Shown: positions 11,792-25,256, counted from the first letter of the stretch. The stretch: 64,000 bases of DNA from Clavaria fumosa (GCA_951802425.1 OX637794.1:1674001-1738000); one strand, 5' to 3'. A program made the numbers and translations. The notes: a model not told the origin generated them from the sequence alone.

Positions 11792-12774
11792 GGTTGTGTG
11801 AGATGAAAAATCAGATCTTGAGTCGACTTATGGTGACACATAGAGATATATGTATGGGTAGGCTATGCAGCAGGCTGAGGTCGAACATTTGGAGCGGTGA
11901 GTGGGAACATGGTAGCGGGACGTGTTTCGTAGCGCGTCATGCTCAAGAGTCACATGCGGGCAAATCAAATTCAGGTTGCGGCGGCGGCGGCGCCCGCCGC
12001 CTCACTCACTCGCCAGAAAAGAATGAATAAACCGCTGATCGCGCTGCACAACTTAGTCGGCACTTTCAGCTTTGTGTGCCAGCTTTCTGTCTTTCTAGCA
12101 TACCGCGTCAATGTGCACTTTCGGTTTGTACTTGTAGAGCGCTTCGGCGTTTCATGTCTGTTCTCCCGTTGCGACTAGATGGACGGCCGTCAAGGCAAGT
12201 CCCTTGACAACAATAAAGATTGCTGTCGACGTTCCGCCCCCTCCCGCCCCGTGCGACACAGTATAGCATCGTGACCATGGGATGAGTCACGTTTTCGCTG
12301 CTGTCAAGCGCACTCAAGGTGCTGAGTTCTGCGACTGACACGCGTGCGGTAAGTCGTTAGTAACTCCAGCTGCTTTCGCGTAGGAGCCCCGGGTGTATTT
12401 GACAGAGAAAACGATAGGTAGATACAAGGAAGAGGCGGGCAAGTAGACGCAAAGTACAGCCTGGAAGTGAATGAGCAAAGACTATTTGAGTCAGAAATGT
12501 TTCGCGAGTGCTCACCTGACATACGAGTGCGTGAAGGGGAAGAGCGTCGACAACGCTTTTGTCGCATCCCGCCAGGCACTACGGCTGCAACATGTGTGGT
12601 GTGCCTCGGTAGGCCGAAGTTCCCTTCAACGCTAGCCCAGATCACGGAGAAATGGGAACTGATGCACCGGTGTGCCGGATCGCTCCTCGCTGACGATTCG
12701 ACTAGAGTTTTAAAACACGATTTACTGGGCAGATGTCAGCAATGATGGCATGCCTTTCCTCAGCGCACTGACCT
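11792..12774. other. Intergenic region without a recognised gene
   Basis: About 1 kb lies between the CFEM gene and the 3' end of CWC24. It may contain the missing CFEM 5' exon. A GC-rich run of GCGGCGGCGG type is at about 11976-12000. Short open frames here (for example 12467-12745) show no conserved motif. Confidence 0.4.
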
Positions 12775-13746
12775 CTACTCATTCGAAGCGTTGTCATCGT
12801 CATCTTTCTCCTCGAGACCCTCGATTTCTATTGGGTTTTCTCCCTTTCCTTGCTCATCATTCGCCTCGGCAGCAGCAATCTCCTCTTGTTTTTTCCTGCT
12901 TTTCTCAATGACTTTATCTGCACGATTGAAAATACCTCCCGTAGGAGCCCCACACGCCGCACATTTTGGCGTCCGTGCGAACCGCTTGATGGCGCAAGCG
13001 GAGCAAAAGTAATGGCCGCAACGGGTCACGACTGGGTCAGTGTAACGCTTTCTACAGATGATGCATGCAAAAGGGATGTCGTCGTCAGAATCGGAGGAGA
13101 CGTCCTCCACGGTCTTCTTAGGCTGGTCTGCGATCTTATCGAGCTGCCACCCGGCGAGATCTGAAAGAATGTAAGCGGAATAATATTAAGGAAAGAGATT
13201 CAACGTACAGGTGCCGCGGTCGTGAAGAAATTTGCACGTATCCCCAAATCCGCAGTAACCAGTTTCTGAAGTCCGAGGTTAAACGGCTGTCGATGATTTA
13301 GAACTGAAAAAAATTTACGCACCCTTGTAGTCCTTGCAGACATCCGGTTGGTAATCGATGATGGTAACGGTCCTTATAGTGCTGGGATTTCGTTGTGGTC
13401 CAACACGCATGCTCTTTGGCTCCTTCCTTTTGAGCAACGCCTCAGCCTCATCCCCTGCTATAATCTCCAACGCGGTGTTAACGTGTGAGCCTGACGCGGA
13501 CCATTTAATCCCTGGACGGTCCTTTGAATCGTCTTCGTCTTCGTCGCGCTGCGAATCCGTGCGTTTTGTACCTGCACTGAGCAAAGAGCGGTCCTTCTTG
13601 CGAGAGGGAAGTACGACCTGTGACTCAGATTTGTCCATCGCCTGAGTAGCCGGAGGTGAGACTGGACGTTCGCGCGCTGTCATTGGCCTCGACTTGCCCT
13701 TCTTGAAGAAAGGTACTTTGGTCTGCTCTGCCGCTGAGGAGCTCAT
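12775..13746 (-). CDS. CWC24: Pre-mRNA-splicing factor CWC24 (RNF113 family)
   Basis: Exons 13746-13323, 13265-13209 and 13160-12775 give about 288 residues. A charged N-terminus ([17 protein letters not shown]) leads to a CCCH zinc finger spread over two introns: [21 protein letters not shown] linker ending [19 protein letters not shown] then leads to a C3HC4 RING ([28 protein letters not shown]). The CCCH-RING order and length are those of Cwc24/RNF113, a spliceosome component that acts around the first catalytic step by holding the 5' splice site region. The acidic C-terminus is usual. The start is the ATG that opens the conserved SSSAAEQ segment; upstream in-frame sequence belongs to the shared promoter region. 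Confidence 0.93.
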
Positions 13747-13884
13747 CGTGGTAATTGAAGAGTAAAGCTTAGTAGGAGTCAGTGGCTGGCCCGTGGGAAA
13801 GGCTGGGCGAGCTTCGCCTGGTCGCCCCGCTGACGACTCTGCCCTGCGTTGAAGAACTTTTGCTGACCGCCCTTCACGGTTCAG
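13747..13884. promoter_or_regulatory. Compact divergent promoter, CWC24 / NOT1
   Basis: Only about 138 bp separate the CWC24 start codon from the first supported NOT1 exon. It ends in a good branch site and acceptor (GCTGAC, then TTCAG at 13884), so NOT1 may begin with a short exon inside this stretch or even inside CWC24. Confidence 0.45.
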
Positions 13885-16800
13885 TCCCCTCTTCCTCCTC
13901 CCAAACCCACACAGAACTCTTCCAAAACGGCGACTTCTACCCCTGGAGGCGCTCGTCGCTCGGAGACCCCCAATAGGTCTTCCGCGACGGACGCTGTCGC
14001 CACCCAGAATGCCAACATTCATACCATTGTCAAGGCTCAAATCGTGTTCTTGCTCTCTACGCTCACAGACGAGAATTTTGAACGCAATCAGCTTGAAATC
14101 CGTTCCGTACGTCTCTGCTGCCATCCAGCCACGTCATTTCGTTGTAACCAGTGTTTTTTTGCCTCAGTTATCCGAGCAGCATGGCCCAGACACCTACCTC
14201 CACTTTATACGACGTCTCATAGTTCACTCACAAGCTAGACTAGCTCCTACAGTCGCTCCTTCCGCATTTGATCCGTCAACGTCTCTTACCTTTAAGCTCC
14301 TCGTGCAGGAAGCTCAGCGTGTGGCACGCGACCCATTTCTCGCGGAGCGTTTTCGCGAGGGTATAGATAAAGGAGAGGGAGACGTTTTCCGCTTTTTTGA
14401 TCTCGTGCGCTTCGCCGACAGGGTTGGCCTCCGACCGTTAGAAAGACTGGTTCTTGCGTCGGCGGTCATCTCTGCTTCCGCTCGGAAGGAGCTCGCCCAG
14501 CAAGCGTCTGCTATCATACGCGTGGATTTTGAGAACGCTCTTTTGTCGCTTTGCCAACGTCCCTCCTTCGAGCATGCCGATCTGTCTCCAACGCATCTCG
14601 CAAAACTAATGATGAACCTACTGTGTGACCCTCAACCTGACCCAATACCTCTCGATGCTCCCCACCGGCAGGCTCTCATTGCGGCAGCCCAGGTCAAGTA
14701 CGGGAACGATATTGTTGTTCCTATTTTGCAAAGGAGCATGCGCACTATGAGGTATAAACATGTCAAACGGTCTCTATCGCAATCCGCTTACCACCGTCCA
14801 CAGTTTACCCGCAGGCACGAACTTCATGCAGGTCCTCATGCAGCTGGGCCCTGAAATCACAAGCGACGCTGAACTTGTTCGCGCTGTGTTGGCCCGCTTT
14901 GGGATCACTGACGCCAATCCTCCTCGTGATACTCAAGTCATCGACACAATGACAACCCTAGTGCGAGTTGCAGCAGAAGGGACGACTTTGTGTGACGCCG
15001 GCTTACTTGTTCGCGTCCTCAGCGGCCTGGTATGCCTTCAATCTAGCATCCTCTGTCCACTGGGACGCTCAAAAATCTGTTAGAATCCGAAAATTAATTG
15101 GTCGGATGTCATTCAAGTGTTTGACTTACCGGACCGACATGGGGTGGACACCGCCACTTTGAAGCTCCTTATTGCCATCTTACACAACTGCCCTCGCGAT
15201 GCCGACTCCCACGCAGCGGCTGGTTTATGGAAATCATGGTCGAATCCACTCTACCAATTACGGCTCCTCGACGCCTTGCTTTCGCTTCCTGCCGACACGT
15301 TCAATTTCACTTCTTTACCGGGACGGCGAATCGTGACCACTGAAGACGTGGCTGGGTCTACTCCAACTATCAAAACCATCGCCTCGAACACTCAGGGGCA
15401 TACCTGGAACTCTCAGGATTTATTTGACGTTCTCGTCCGACTCGGAGACACCGACAACCTTGCAGATTGTCATGCCTACATTCGTGAAATGTTGGACAAG
15501 GCGATGAAGCTTAGCGCGGAGCTTGTTCACCTAGGCTTATTGGAGGCAAACGTGAGTCTACATCCAGTTCAATTCTGCTCCCAAAACTAAATTAGGAAAT
15601 GTACTTAGACAAGAAAATGGAACGACATAAGAGTAGACTACTGTCGGAAGTTACTGGGAATGTTCCTCACGGGGCACCCAAACCATCAACTGGTGTTCAT
15701 GCGCATTTGGCAGCTTCAGCCTCTCTATCTCAAACATGCATTCATGGAATTCTATGAGGATAGCTCACTCAATGTGACTCGAATGCTGGACATTGCTCAG
15801 GACATCAAAGTGTGTGGTCCATTTTTGTCTTTTGTGCGATCGACTGTCGTTGACTGTTCGTTCTTCCCTAGATCCTTGATGCCCTCCTCGAGATGCGGCC
15901 GTACGATATGGCTCTTGATGTTGCTGCCCTAGCTTCTCGCAGGGAATACTTGAATCTCGACAAATGGCTCGCAGACCACGTCGCTGCTGAGGGGGCTGAC
16001 TTTGTTCACGCCATCATTGTTTTCCTCGACCAAAAGATGGAGAACGAAAAAATGTCGCGTATATCCGATCCCGCCGTGGAGAATCAAACCATGGTGCTCA
16101 GCGCGCATACCATCACTGTTCTCCTCCGAACTCTCCGCAATAGGTACGTGCTGCGCTCACTTTCTCCCGGATCCATCTTAACGGACACTTTCAGTGCCAA
16201 CGTCATGAACGAGTCAGATATAGATTACTGCCTGGAAGTGCGCAATGCGTGTCTGCAAATCCACCCTAGGCTCATGACTCTGACGCCTGGCTCGGACGTC
16301 GAACCTGGATTCTCCGTTGTCACCTATTCCGCAGATATCGAGGCGGAAGTGGAGGGTATCTACAAGCGGATGTACGACGAACACACATCCATCGAGGATG
16401 TCATCGGCCTTTTGCAACGCCATAAAACTTCCTCAAACCCTCGCGATCACGAAATTTATTCATGCATGCTTCACTTCCTTTTTGACGAGTACAAATTCTT
16501 CCAATCGGATTATCCAGCTCGCGAACTTGCGATGACTGGTTACCTCTTTGGATCCTTGATACAACACGAAATCATTGATTACATCCCCTTGGGCATCGCC
16601 ATCCGTTACATCATTGATGCTCTCACGTGCCCGCCCGACACTAATCTCTTCGAGTTCGGTCTTCAAGCACTCTCTCGCTTCGAGTCACGAATCCCTGAAT
16701 GGCAGCCGCTTTGCCAAGCCCTTCAACGTATCCCGCACCTCGCTGACGCTCGCCCTGACCTTGTCGCTGTGATCAACAGAGCGCTGTCCGGTCCTGGAGA

Positions 16801-19800
16801 TGGAAGTAACGGACATGCTGACCCCAATGATCCTTCAGCAGCGTCGGCCGCTGATCCCCTCCCTGTGTTCAATGCGATTCAGCCCGATGTCATTGACAGG
16901 CCATTAGAGGTTCCACCAGAGGAGGTGACTGACAAGATCCTTTTCATCGTCAACAATCTGGCGCCTAGCAACTACGAGGCGAAAGTGGCGGACATGCAAG
17001 AGCAATATCGCGATGAGCATGCTCGATGGTTCGCGAACTATTTGGTCGATCAACGCATCAGCACAGAGCCCAACAATCAGTCGCTATATCTTCGGTTCCT
17101 GGACTCGCTGAACAAGGAGGTCCTCTCTCATCTGGTCCTTCAGGAGACCTTCGTCAAAGCAGCCGCGCTGATGAACGCAGATAGCATCATGCAATCGACG
17201 TCTCAGCGTAACATCCTCAAAAATGTCGGGTTCTGGCTTGGCACTATCACCCTTGCCCGGGACCGCCCTATAAGACACAAAAACCTTTCCTTTAAAGATC
17301 TCCTTATTGAAGGGTATGACAATGGACAATTACTCGTGGCAATTCCTTTTGTCTGCAAAGTATTGGAACCGTGTACTCAGTCCAAGATCTTCAAGCCACC
17401 CAACCCATGGCTCATGGCCGTCATCAGCTTACTCGCGGAACTCTATCATTATGCTGACCTCAAATTGTATCTCAAATTTGAGATTGAAAACTTATGTACA
17501 GGACTAGAGGTGGATCTAGGCGCCGTCGAAGCGACAACTATCCTGCGTAGCAAGCCTCTGTCTGACAGCCTCGGAGGTCCAGGAATGTCCGAATATGCAC
17601 CCGAGATAGACTCCCATGCCATGGGTGGTTATGACCCTGCAAGCCACCACCCTCAGAACGAATCTCAGGTCGCCCCTATGGGATCTTCTAGTCCTCCAGA
17701 TGCTCAACGTGCGCTCAACGCACACATCGAAGCCATTCTGCAGACGATGCTGCATCACGTCGTGGTCAACCCTCAACAACTCGGCTCTCTGAGTACGAAC
17801 CAGGTGTTCAAGCAAGCGGTACAAATGGCTGTTCACCGTGCAGTGCGAGAGGTATTTGAGCATTCATAACTCGTATTGACACGGACTCATCTTTTCTCAA
17901 ATGAAGATCATCGTTCCAGTCGTTGAGCGTTCCGTTACAATCGCTGGTATCTCGACTCGAGAACTTGTCACTAAGGACTTTGTCACCGAGGCCAATGAAG
18001 AAAAACTACGCAAGGCCGGGCACTTGATGGCACAAAAGCTTGCAGGCAGCCTTGCTCTAGTCACGTGCAAAGAACCCTTGAAGAGCAATCTGGCAACTCA
18101 CATGCGTCAATTTTTGGCGGAACAAGGCTATCACGAGGTCGGTCTTCACTACATTTCTTTGCTTCTCATATTCACTTCCTCCCAGCAAGTGGTCCCGGAG
18201 CAAGTCATCATGCAACTCGTACATGATAATTTGGATCTAGCATGCTCGGCCATCGAAAAGGCTGCCATGGAGCGAGCTGTATCAGACGTTGACGAAGGTT
18301 TCGCAACTGCCTATGAAGTTAGACGGCGTCATCGTGAAGTCAGTGTTTCTCATCGTCTCTGGCGCTCCTACTGACGAGTCGTGGTGCTCGAACAGCTTCG
18401 AAATGCCCAACCGTTTTGGGATCCTTCTGCTCCTCACTCCAATTTTTCCAGCACTCTTCCGGACCCCTTGCGAATCAAGGCAAACGGCTTGCAACCCGCA
18501 CAGGCGGCCGTTTATGAAGATTTCGGTATATTCATCTTTGCTCCTTACATTGCTACATACTAAACCATACTGGCAGCCGGAGATCAAAGACGACGAATGG
18601 TTAGCCGTCCAAGCTCGACAATTTCGTACGCCCGAAACGGACATGTGACTCCAGGCATGTACGGAGCGTCGCCTGGGCCGGAACTCGGGCATGGCCAACC
18701 GCCATTGACACACCAAGAAGCAATGGATCGTCTACCTGTACGATATCACTTCTCTCCTCGGAGTTTTTCTCACCGTGTCGCCAGGTCCTCTTGAGAGACT
18801 TGGAAGCTGTCATGATGCATCTTCCCGTTCAATCACTTGCTGCATTGCCTCCTAATCACGACATTCGTCACCTTGTCCGACAAGTCCTACTACTTGCATC
18901 TGAGTCGGCTGATCGGCAGCGCACACCATTGCTGATTTCGCAGAAAATAGTCCAGCTGCTCTATAAGACTCCTACCCAGCTAGGACGGCAGGTGTATGTT
19001 GCTTTGTTGGATCACCTCTGCCATTCCTTTGAAGACGTTGCGAAGGAGGCTATTACGTGGTTGCTTTACGCAGAGGACGAGGTGAGTATAGATGCTTGTG
19101 CCTTAATTGATAAAGCAAACGTATCATTGTTTCCAGCGCAAATATAACGTACCAGTCACCGTGACTTTGCTGAGAAGCGGCCTCGTCAACATCACGCTTC
19201 AGGATCAGCAACTGGCCAAGTCGTTGTTCACGGACCCTCGTCCCAGCCTCTTGAATTTCGCAGCTGGCCTCATCCGCGAATGCTTATCCGGTGACACCCC
19301 TGTCGCGTCTCAGAATCTATTTTCCTGTTCCTTGGACGTGCTATCCCAACTCACACAGGCTGGCAAAGGGAACGAGACGTTCGTGACAACCTGATTGTTC
19401 TGGTTCCTCTCACTGAATTTCCATTTTATAGTGTGACCCAGCTCTTGGATGATCTTCATGGCGTGAGCCGCCCCCCTGCACAGGTGGCTCATGATAATAG
19501 TCCTCTCGTGAGGCAGCCGTCCGCGAAACCTGAAACGGATCAACTACGCGACAAGCTTTTCGTCTGGTTTCAACAATGGGTGAACATATTCCAAAGATCC
19601 CCAGCGCCAGAGAAGAGCTTTGTCCCCTTCATCACCCAACTTACCAAGCAAGGCATTCTCAAGGTGGAGGACCTCTCATCGTTCTTCTTCAGAGTCTGCG
19701 CAGAATCTGGTGTCAACAGCTATGTCAAATGCATTTCCATAGGCGATTATGACCACGCCTTTCAAGCGTTGGATGCTATGTCTCGTCTAATCGTGTACAT

Positions 19801-21285
19801 CATCAAATATCACGGTGATGCATCGGGAGTCAACAATGACCAGGCGAAGGTCCATTACCTCACCAAAATCTTGTCTATATTCGTCCTAGTATTGGCCAAA
19901 ACGCATGAGGAGCAAGGCCCTACGTTCCAGCAGAAGCCCTTCTTCAGGTTCTTCTCCAGTCTCGTGAATGATCTGCACACCCTAGAGCAACAGCTTGGTT
20001 CCGCTTATTTCCACCTCTTGATTGCGATAAGGCGAGTAACCAAGCTGGATCTTTTGTGCCAGAAGCCACTTCTGACCGACACTTCTTTGCAGTGACACTT
20101 TCAGCTCTCTGCAACCCACTTATTTCCCCGGCTTTGCGTTCTCTTGGATGTGCTTGATCTCCCATCGGTTCTTCATGCCGAAATTGTTACTCTCTGAGAA
20201 TCGCGAGGTACGCTAACCCTCCTTGCTTTAGCTTTCCTTTAACACAAACATTTTCCAGGGGCGTTCTGCGTTTCACAAGCTTGTGTTGTCGCTGTTCAAA
20301 TTTTTATCTCCTTTCCTCAAAGAGGCGGACATTCAAGCTGCGTCCAAGGATCTCTACCGTGGTACCTTGAGGCTTCTTCTAGTTCTCTTGCACGATTTCC
20401 CTGATTTCATGAGCGAGTACTACTTTTCGCTTTGCGATGCCATCCCACCTCGTTGCATACAACTTCGCAACGTTATTCTCAGTGCCTTTCCCCCTGCCCT
20501 TGTCCTCCCTGACCCCCAGCTTCGCCATGTCAAGTTCGATGCGATACCTGAAATGGGTCCCATTCCTCCCATGTTGCCGGATTTCGCCTCAGCCCTCAAA
20601 ACTAGCGACCTCCGCAACTCCCTTGACGAATATCTTCTGAATCGAGGCACTCCCTCCTTTCTCCCATTTCTCAAAGATCATCTGAGATTTCGCGGCATCT
20701 CGGAAGGAGCACCAGACGCGTATAATCTCTCCCTTCTCAATTCTCTCGTGATGTACATCGGGGTCTCTTCTGTTGCGCATGCGAAAGCCAAGAGCGGCTC
20801 TTCGTTGTTCGTAGCGAGCGACCTTGGCGTCGTCGCACTCCAATATCTTGCCGTGAACTTTGATCCTGAAGGTAAGTTGTGCATGATACACAACGTTGGC
20901 GAAGTACTGATTGGACGAATGCTAAGGTCAACACCACCTCCTGAGCTCCATTGTGCTGCACTTGCGCTATCCCAATGCTCACACCCATTGGTTCAGTTCT
21001 TTACTCCTTCATCTATTCGTGGAGGTGAAAAATGTCACGTTTGGAGAAATCATGACTAAGGTGCTACTCGAGCGATTCATCGTGCATCGCCCGCACCCAT
21101 GGGGAGCCCTGGTCACGTTCATCGAATTGCTTCGGAACCCGAAGTATGATTTCTGGAATAAAGACTTCATCCATATCGCCCCCGAAGTCACCATGCTCCT
21201 CCGCAGCGTAAGACCTTACCCTGCCTTAGCGAGATTAGCAGACTGATGGATCTTCAAACAGGTTGCCAATTCCATTTTCTCATAG
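13885..21285 (+). CDS. NOT1: CCR4-NOT complex scaffold subunit 1
   Basis: This is a giant gene of about 17 exons. The conserved N-terminus is VKAQIVFLLSTLTDENF, joined across 14107-14168 to LSEQHGPDTYLHFIRRL. Later blocks are WNDIRVDYCRKLLGMFLTGHP, the CAF1-binding MIF4G region (to about 17530), the DUF3819 region (NQVFKQAVQMAVHRAVREIIVPV joined across an intron at about 17850) and the C-terminal NOT module (SLQPTYFPGFAFSWM; LHLRYPNAHTHWFS), ending VANSIFS at 21285. NOT1 is the platform that holds the deadenylases and the NOT2/NOT3 module for mRNA decay and translational repression. One intron (20032-20092) starts with GC. Another (16144-16194) is 51 nt, in frame and stop-free. The initiator codon was not found; the first exon here opens at an acceptor. 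Confidence 0.93.
20032..20092 (+). other. GC-AG intron in NOT1
   Basis: The donor reads AAG|GCGAGT and the acceptor TTGCAG|TGAC. Removing these 61 nt joins ATA-AG to T-GAC and restores the conserved LIAI-SDTFSSLQPTYF reading. The nearby GT (20036) would put a TGA directly in frame. Confidence 0.8.
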
Positions 21286-21479
21286 ATTCCCTCCTGTCAT
21301 TGCTATTTGTCCCTATATCTCTCGATGTACTTGGGTTTCTTCTCTCCTGTGCACTATTGTATCACCATTCCACCCATTCAAGTGTTGAAACGGTGTAGGT
21401 TCTGAAAGCTACGAACTTTAATCAGGATCTTGTTGCAGTGATCTCGCACGTTCTGTATAACACATCAAATTCTTCTACG

Positions 21480-24400
21480 TTAGATCCAAGACATGCAGTC
21501 GTTCCACTCCCATCCGGGTCCTAATACCCTGAAGACAGTTCGTTCATGTCGCGTTTCGAAATACGATGTTAGAATGGTGATTACATACCCAGCTGCCAGG
21601 ACCGCAGCGGCACCGACCTGATCTGCGTCTGGTCCGATGACCAGCCAGTCAGGGAGTAAGACGCCAGTGCGTAATGGGAACAACCGCGCCGCTCTTTCCA
21701 GGCCGGAGATGTCGGTGCCGGATAAGAACAGCGCGCACCCGCGTGGTGATTGCGGATGAGGGAGGAGGAATAAGACCCCTACAAGGGATAACATTGGCCA
21801 CGTTGGTTCATCGGCATGATCAGTGCTAATAAAAAGGCCTCACCTATGCCCTTACCCGCAAACTTGCGCCCTCGAATCTCAAAGTCATGCTCGTCATTAA
21901 TTTTAAGCGGTACCTTCTTCCCCGAGTTAGCTAAAAGCCACCGATTAAAAGAACACCGATTCCCGACAACAACAATGTTGCCGCTGCCCAGATCGCCGTT
22001 GGTGGCTCTGTGCCACGCGCCTCCGTTAGAGATAAGCTCCGTGGAGATGCAATGGTAGCGGCGCAAGTCATGCGAAATGCGCAGCGCGACTGAATGCTCT
22101 GGCGAGGATGGCACCAGATTGGGGACAACTAAGAGGATTGGGCCGTCCGAAGAGAGAATGCGCTGCAGCCGACCAGAAGGTTGTATAGGGTGGTATACAG
22201 GGGAATACATAACGCACTAAATCAGTTCAAATGGTGAGAATCACGGCGAAGCCAGGGTAGCTGGAAGGAGCATACTCTCCACTCTCCCGCCGGATTCGTG
22301 GCGTCAAGATGTAGCCTTCCGCGGCTGTCCATGACTGACGGGACGACAGTGTCATCGACAACTAATTCGGAAATCCACGCGTCGGTCGTGAGGGAAAATA
22401 CAGCGACATTGACCGTCTTGATGTGGAAAACGCCTTCCAACTCTGCAATGTGCAACCGCCCGAGACTGTCCGAAAAATGAGTCGCAAGAGGAAGTCAGCG
22501 GTTCCAATCCATTTTGAATTTGCTAAGACTGAGTTACCGTCCAGGGATGCGCAAACTCTCTATGCGCCAGCCATGCAGTGATCCACTCTCTGCAGGGATT
22601 GACACGGTTAGCGTGAACGACTTCGAGGGTGTCTCGGACTCCCTGCTCGCAATCCCATCTAGAAAAGATTGCACATCTGCCGTGTGGAAAACGGACGGAT
22701 ACCAATGTGGTTTGTTCTTGTCCTCGCGGTATCTGCAAAGAGAAGGGTTAATTGTCTGTGCTCAGCTCTTCAAAGAAAAGAAGCTTCACGCACATGACAC
22801 CGTTGTCCGGTTTCCATGTCCGCAGAATGTCCACGAGGGCCCGTGTATGCCAGGTAGGCACATTGTCGTCGGCACCCCTGCCAAGGCCAAAACAAAGAAA
22901 CTCATCTCCCAGACGTTTCGATGTGACGAGTATACATAGAACGCACCCGTGGATAGCGAAGACAGGGATGTCGACAAGGTTTGAAAGAAATAGGTCGTTA
23001 TCGTCTGCGGTGAGCGAAGTTTCCAAGATGGCGCGCAAAGCGGGGTCAATGAAATGCCCAAACCTGCCTTCCAGCCAAATATTGAGCGGCATCGCTGAGG
23101 AAGAGAAGACGGGCAGTCACCGCGAGGCAGTCCACGGTACGTAAGCCTGCGACTTGATATAGCTGATGGTTCAATAAGATGGTCTCAGAAATTTAGCTGG
23201 TACGCAGTGTTGAGACTCGCACCTTGCTGCTGCAATCACTGCAAGGGGGTTAGAAATGCATAAAACAATTAAAACACAATTTTGGAGGGGAAAATGTCCT
23301 CAAAGGATCGCAGCAACTAGACGCAAGATATTCAAACTCACCACCGAGGACGCGATCGGGGAACCTGGAGGCGAGGTACCACGCGCCTTGGCCGCCGTTG
23401 GAGTGCCCAAGCACAACCACACGCGCGCCCTTCCTAAATGCCCACGGGTACCACCCAGGGTCGCCGTTGACGATGGAGGCGAGAGCGTCGAGCGAATTCC
23501 AAGCATCCTCCGCGCTTGGGCCGTGCCAGTCCAGGCCCTAGATAATCGGCTCGTATGTCGGTCTCTTTGTTGGAGAACGGGGTCCTGGGACAAGCTTACC
23601 CAGGAAGTCCGACCGGTGGGCAGAACGACCCAGCTGTGTGCCTGCCTAGGAATCGCTTCAGCCCAAAATGAATCACCCAAGATGTTCACCCCGGCGCCAT
23701 CTGAAGTGATGGGTTCGTTTTCACATTGGACATGCACGAAGAACAGGGGATGTGATGCGCTTACGCAATGCTAAGAGCGGAGGTCCTGCGTCGCGACCGG
23801 GCAGGTTCCTGTTTTTCGGGGGTAGGGCTACGAACGCGGTGGGAGTATAGTCGGTGCTGAAATAGGTTCCACAAATCGGTTCGTCAGGTGGTGAGTCTGA
23901 ACCTGTGGAGGTGCGCCTGGTGATGCGGACGACGGACTTCAAGGTGCGGGAGTGGACTTTGCGGGAGAAGTCGCACGAGGAGTACTGTATGTCAATGTGC
24001 AGCTCTACACCCAGGAAGGGCTTCGTCTGTGAGATTAAGATCGGGAGGGTGCGCGTTTGGGCGGGCGCGATGTGGAACGGTCTTTGTAATTTCAAGGTGA
24101 ACCCCTGCAAAGTTTCAGGAGGTTTAGCACATAAGCAACCAAGTAGAGAAACTTGAACCTCGTGACAACTGGAGAGCGTGACAGCGTCGACGGTCGACCA
24201 ACCCGAGAAATTCCTGAGAATGAGGCCGAGAGCAGGCCCGAAGGTATAACCGTCGACGAAGTCAGGGACGACGTAACCCTTGTGCAATAGCTTCGGGGAG
24301 GAGTAGGCTTTAACGCGGAGTTGGACGACGAGACGCAGGAGGGGGATGTCGGATTTTTTCGAGGCGCGGGGATCGCCGAAGAGCCGGATCTGTCAGTGAG

Positions 24401-25256
24401 ACAGGTACGGAGTGTGAAGAATGATGGAAGGTGTTTCACGAAAGTAAAGCGTACCTCGTAGTCACCGCTGACGAAGAGCTCGTATTCTGTCGGGGCAGAA
24501 GGCAAAGGCGGGACAGGTAGCTCGATGACGACAGGGATCTTGTTGGGCATACGGTACACATTGCCGGCGTGCCACCGCAGCTCCTCAAAAGAATGCGTGG
24601 GGCGGACGGCAAAGTAGGAGCCACCCTTGAGATCGACGAGGAGATAGTTTGAGACAGGAGCGGCGGTTTTGCGGACGACTGGGGGTGGCACCACGAAGGT
24701 CGCCCGAAGCACGCAGTGGTGCTGCAGCACTGCCCAGCCTTCTGTCGCTCGAAGAGCATCCCATCTGCATCGATATAATGCGTGAGAGATAGTGAGGGGG
24801 TATTTTGCGCGTACCGGATGGCTGGGAACGACACTTTGAGAACTCCGGACTGACTGATAGTAGTTGTGCTCCATGAGACTGTCCCGCCGTCCGCCAACGA
24901 CGAGGGCCATGTCTGATCAAAATCAATGGGCTCGGAAACTGGAAAGCGCAACGCCTCAGCAAGGTTTTTCCGCACGCAATGACATTGATAACTCGCGGTT
25001 AATTGGAAACGACGGCGAGAGGAATTGCTGTTCTCGAGCGTGGATAGGAAAGGGGCCCAGGACCTGAATGGAATAGAGAAAATCAGGGGCTGGGCAAAGA
25101 CCTGTTCGTTGTACGCACACTCCAAGTTTCGCGCATGGTGACAATCCGCTCGTCATTGTCTGCGGAGGCCATGTTCCTACTACTGTAGTCACTGTCGCGG
25201 TCAATGAGAGACACGTGTTCCATGTCAGTAAGAGGCCACTGGACTCTGGTGGGCAT
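21480..25256 (-). CDS. Alpha/beta-hydrolase, prolyl-oligopeptidase (S9)-type
   Basis: A multi-exon minus-strand gene. The chosen start, MPTRVQWPLTDMEHVSL at 25256, opens a clear frame. The N-terminal half is a non-catalytic, probably beta-rich domain. The catalytic core begins at DAGPPLLALRK joined to HGAGVNILGDSFW, then has the nucleophile elbow VVLGHSNGGQG (Ser codon near 23400), the acid-bearing loop AIHGGADDNVPTWHTR (joined across an intron) and the histidine in HWYPSVF (near 22700). Spacing fits a Ser-Asp-His triad. A long C-terminal part ends in LLPDWLVIGPDADQVGAAA and a short last exon. No convincing signal peptide or membrane span was seen. Related basidiomycete proteins are annotated only as S9 peptidase-like; the substrate is unknown. 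Several exon joints are approximate. Confidence 0.7.

Noticed and set aside
12467..12745. Plus-strand open frame of 92 codons
   Set aside because: No conserved motif, no supporting exon structure and a low-complexity composition; not called as a gene.
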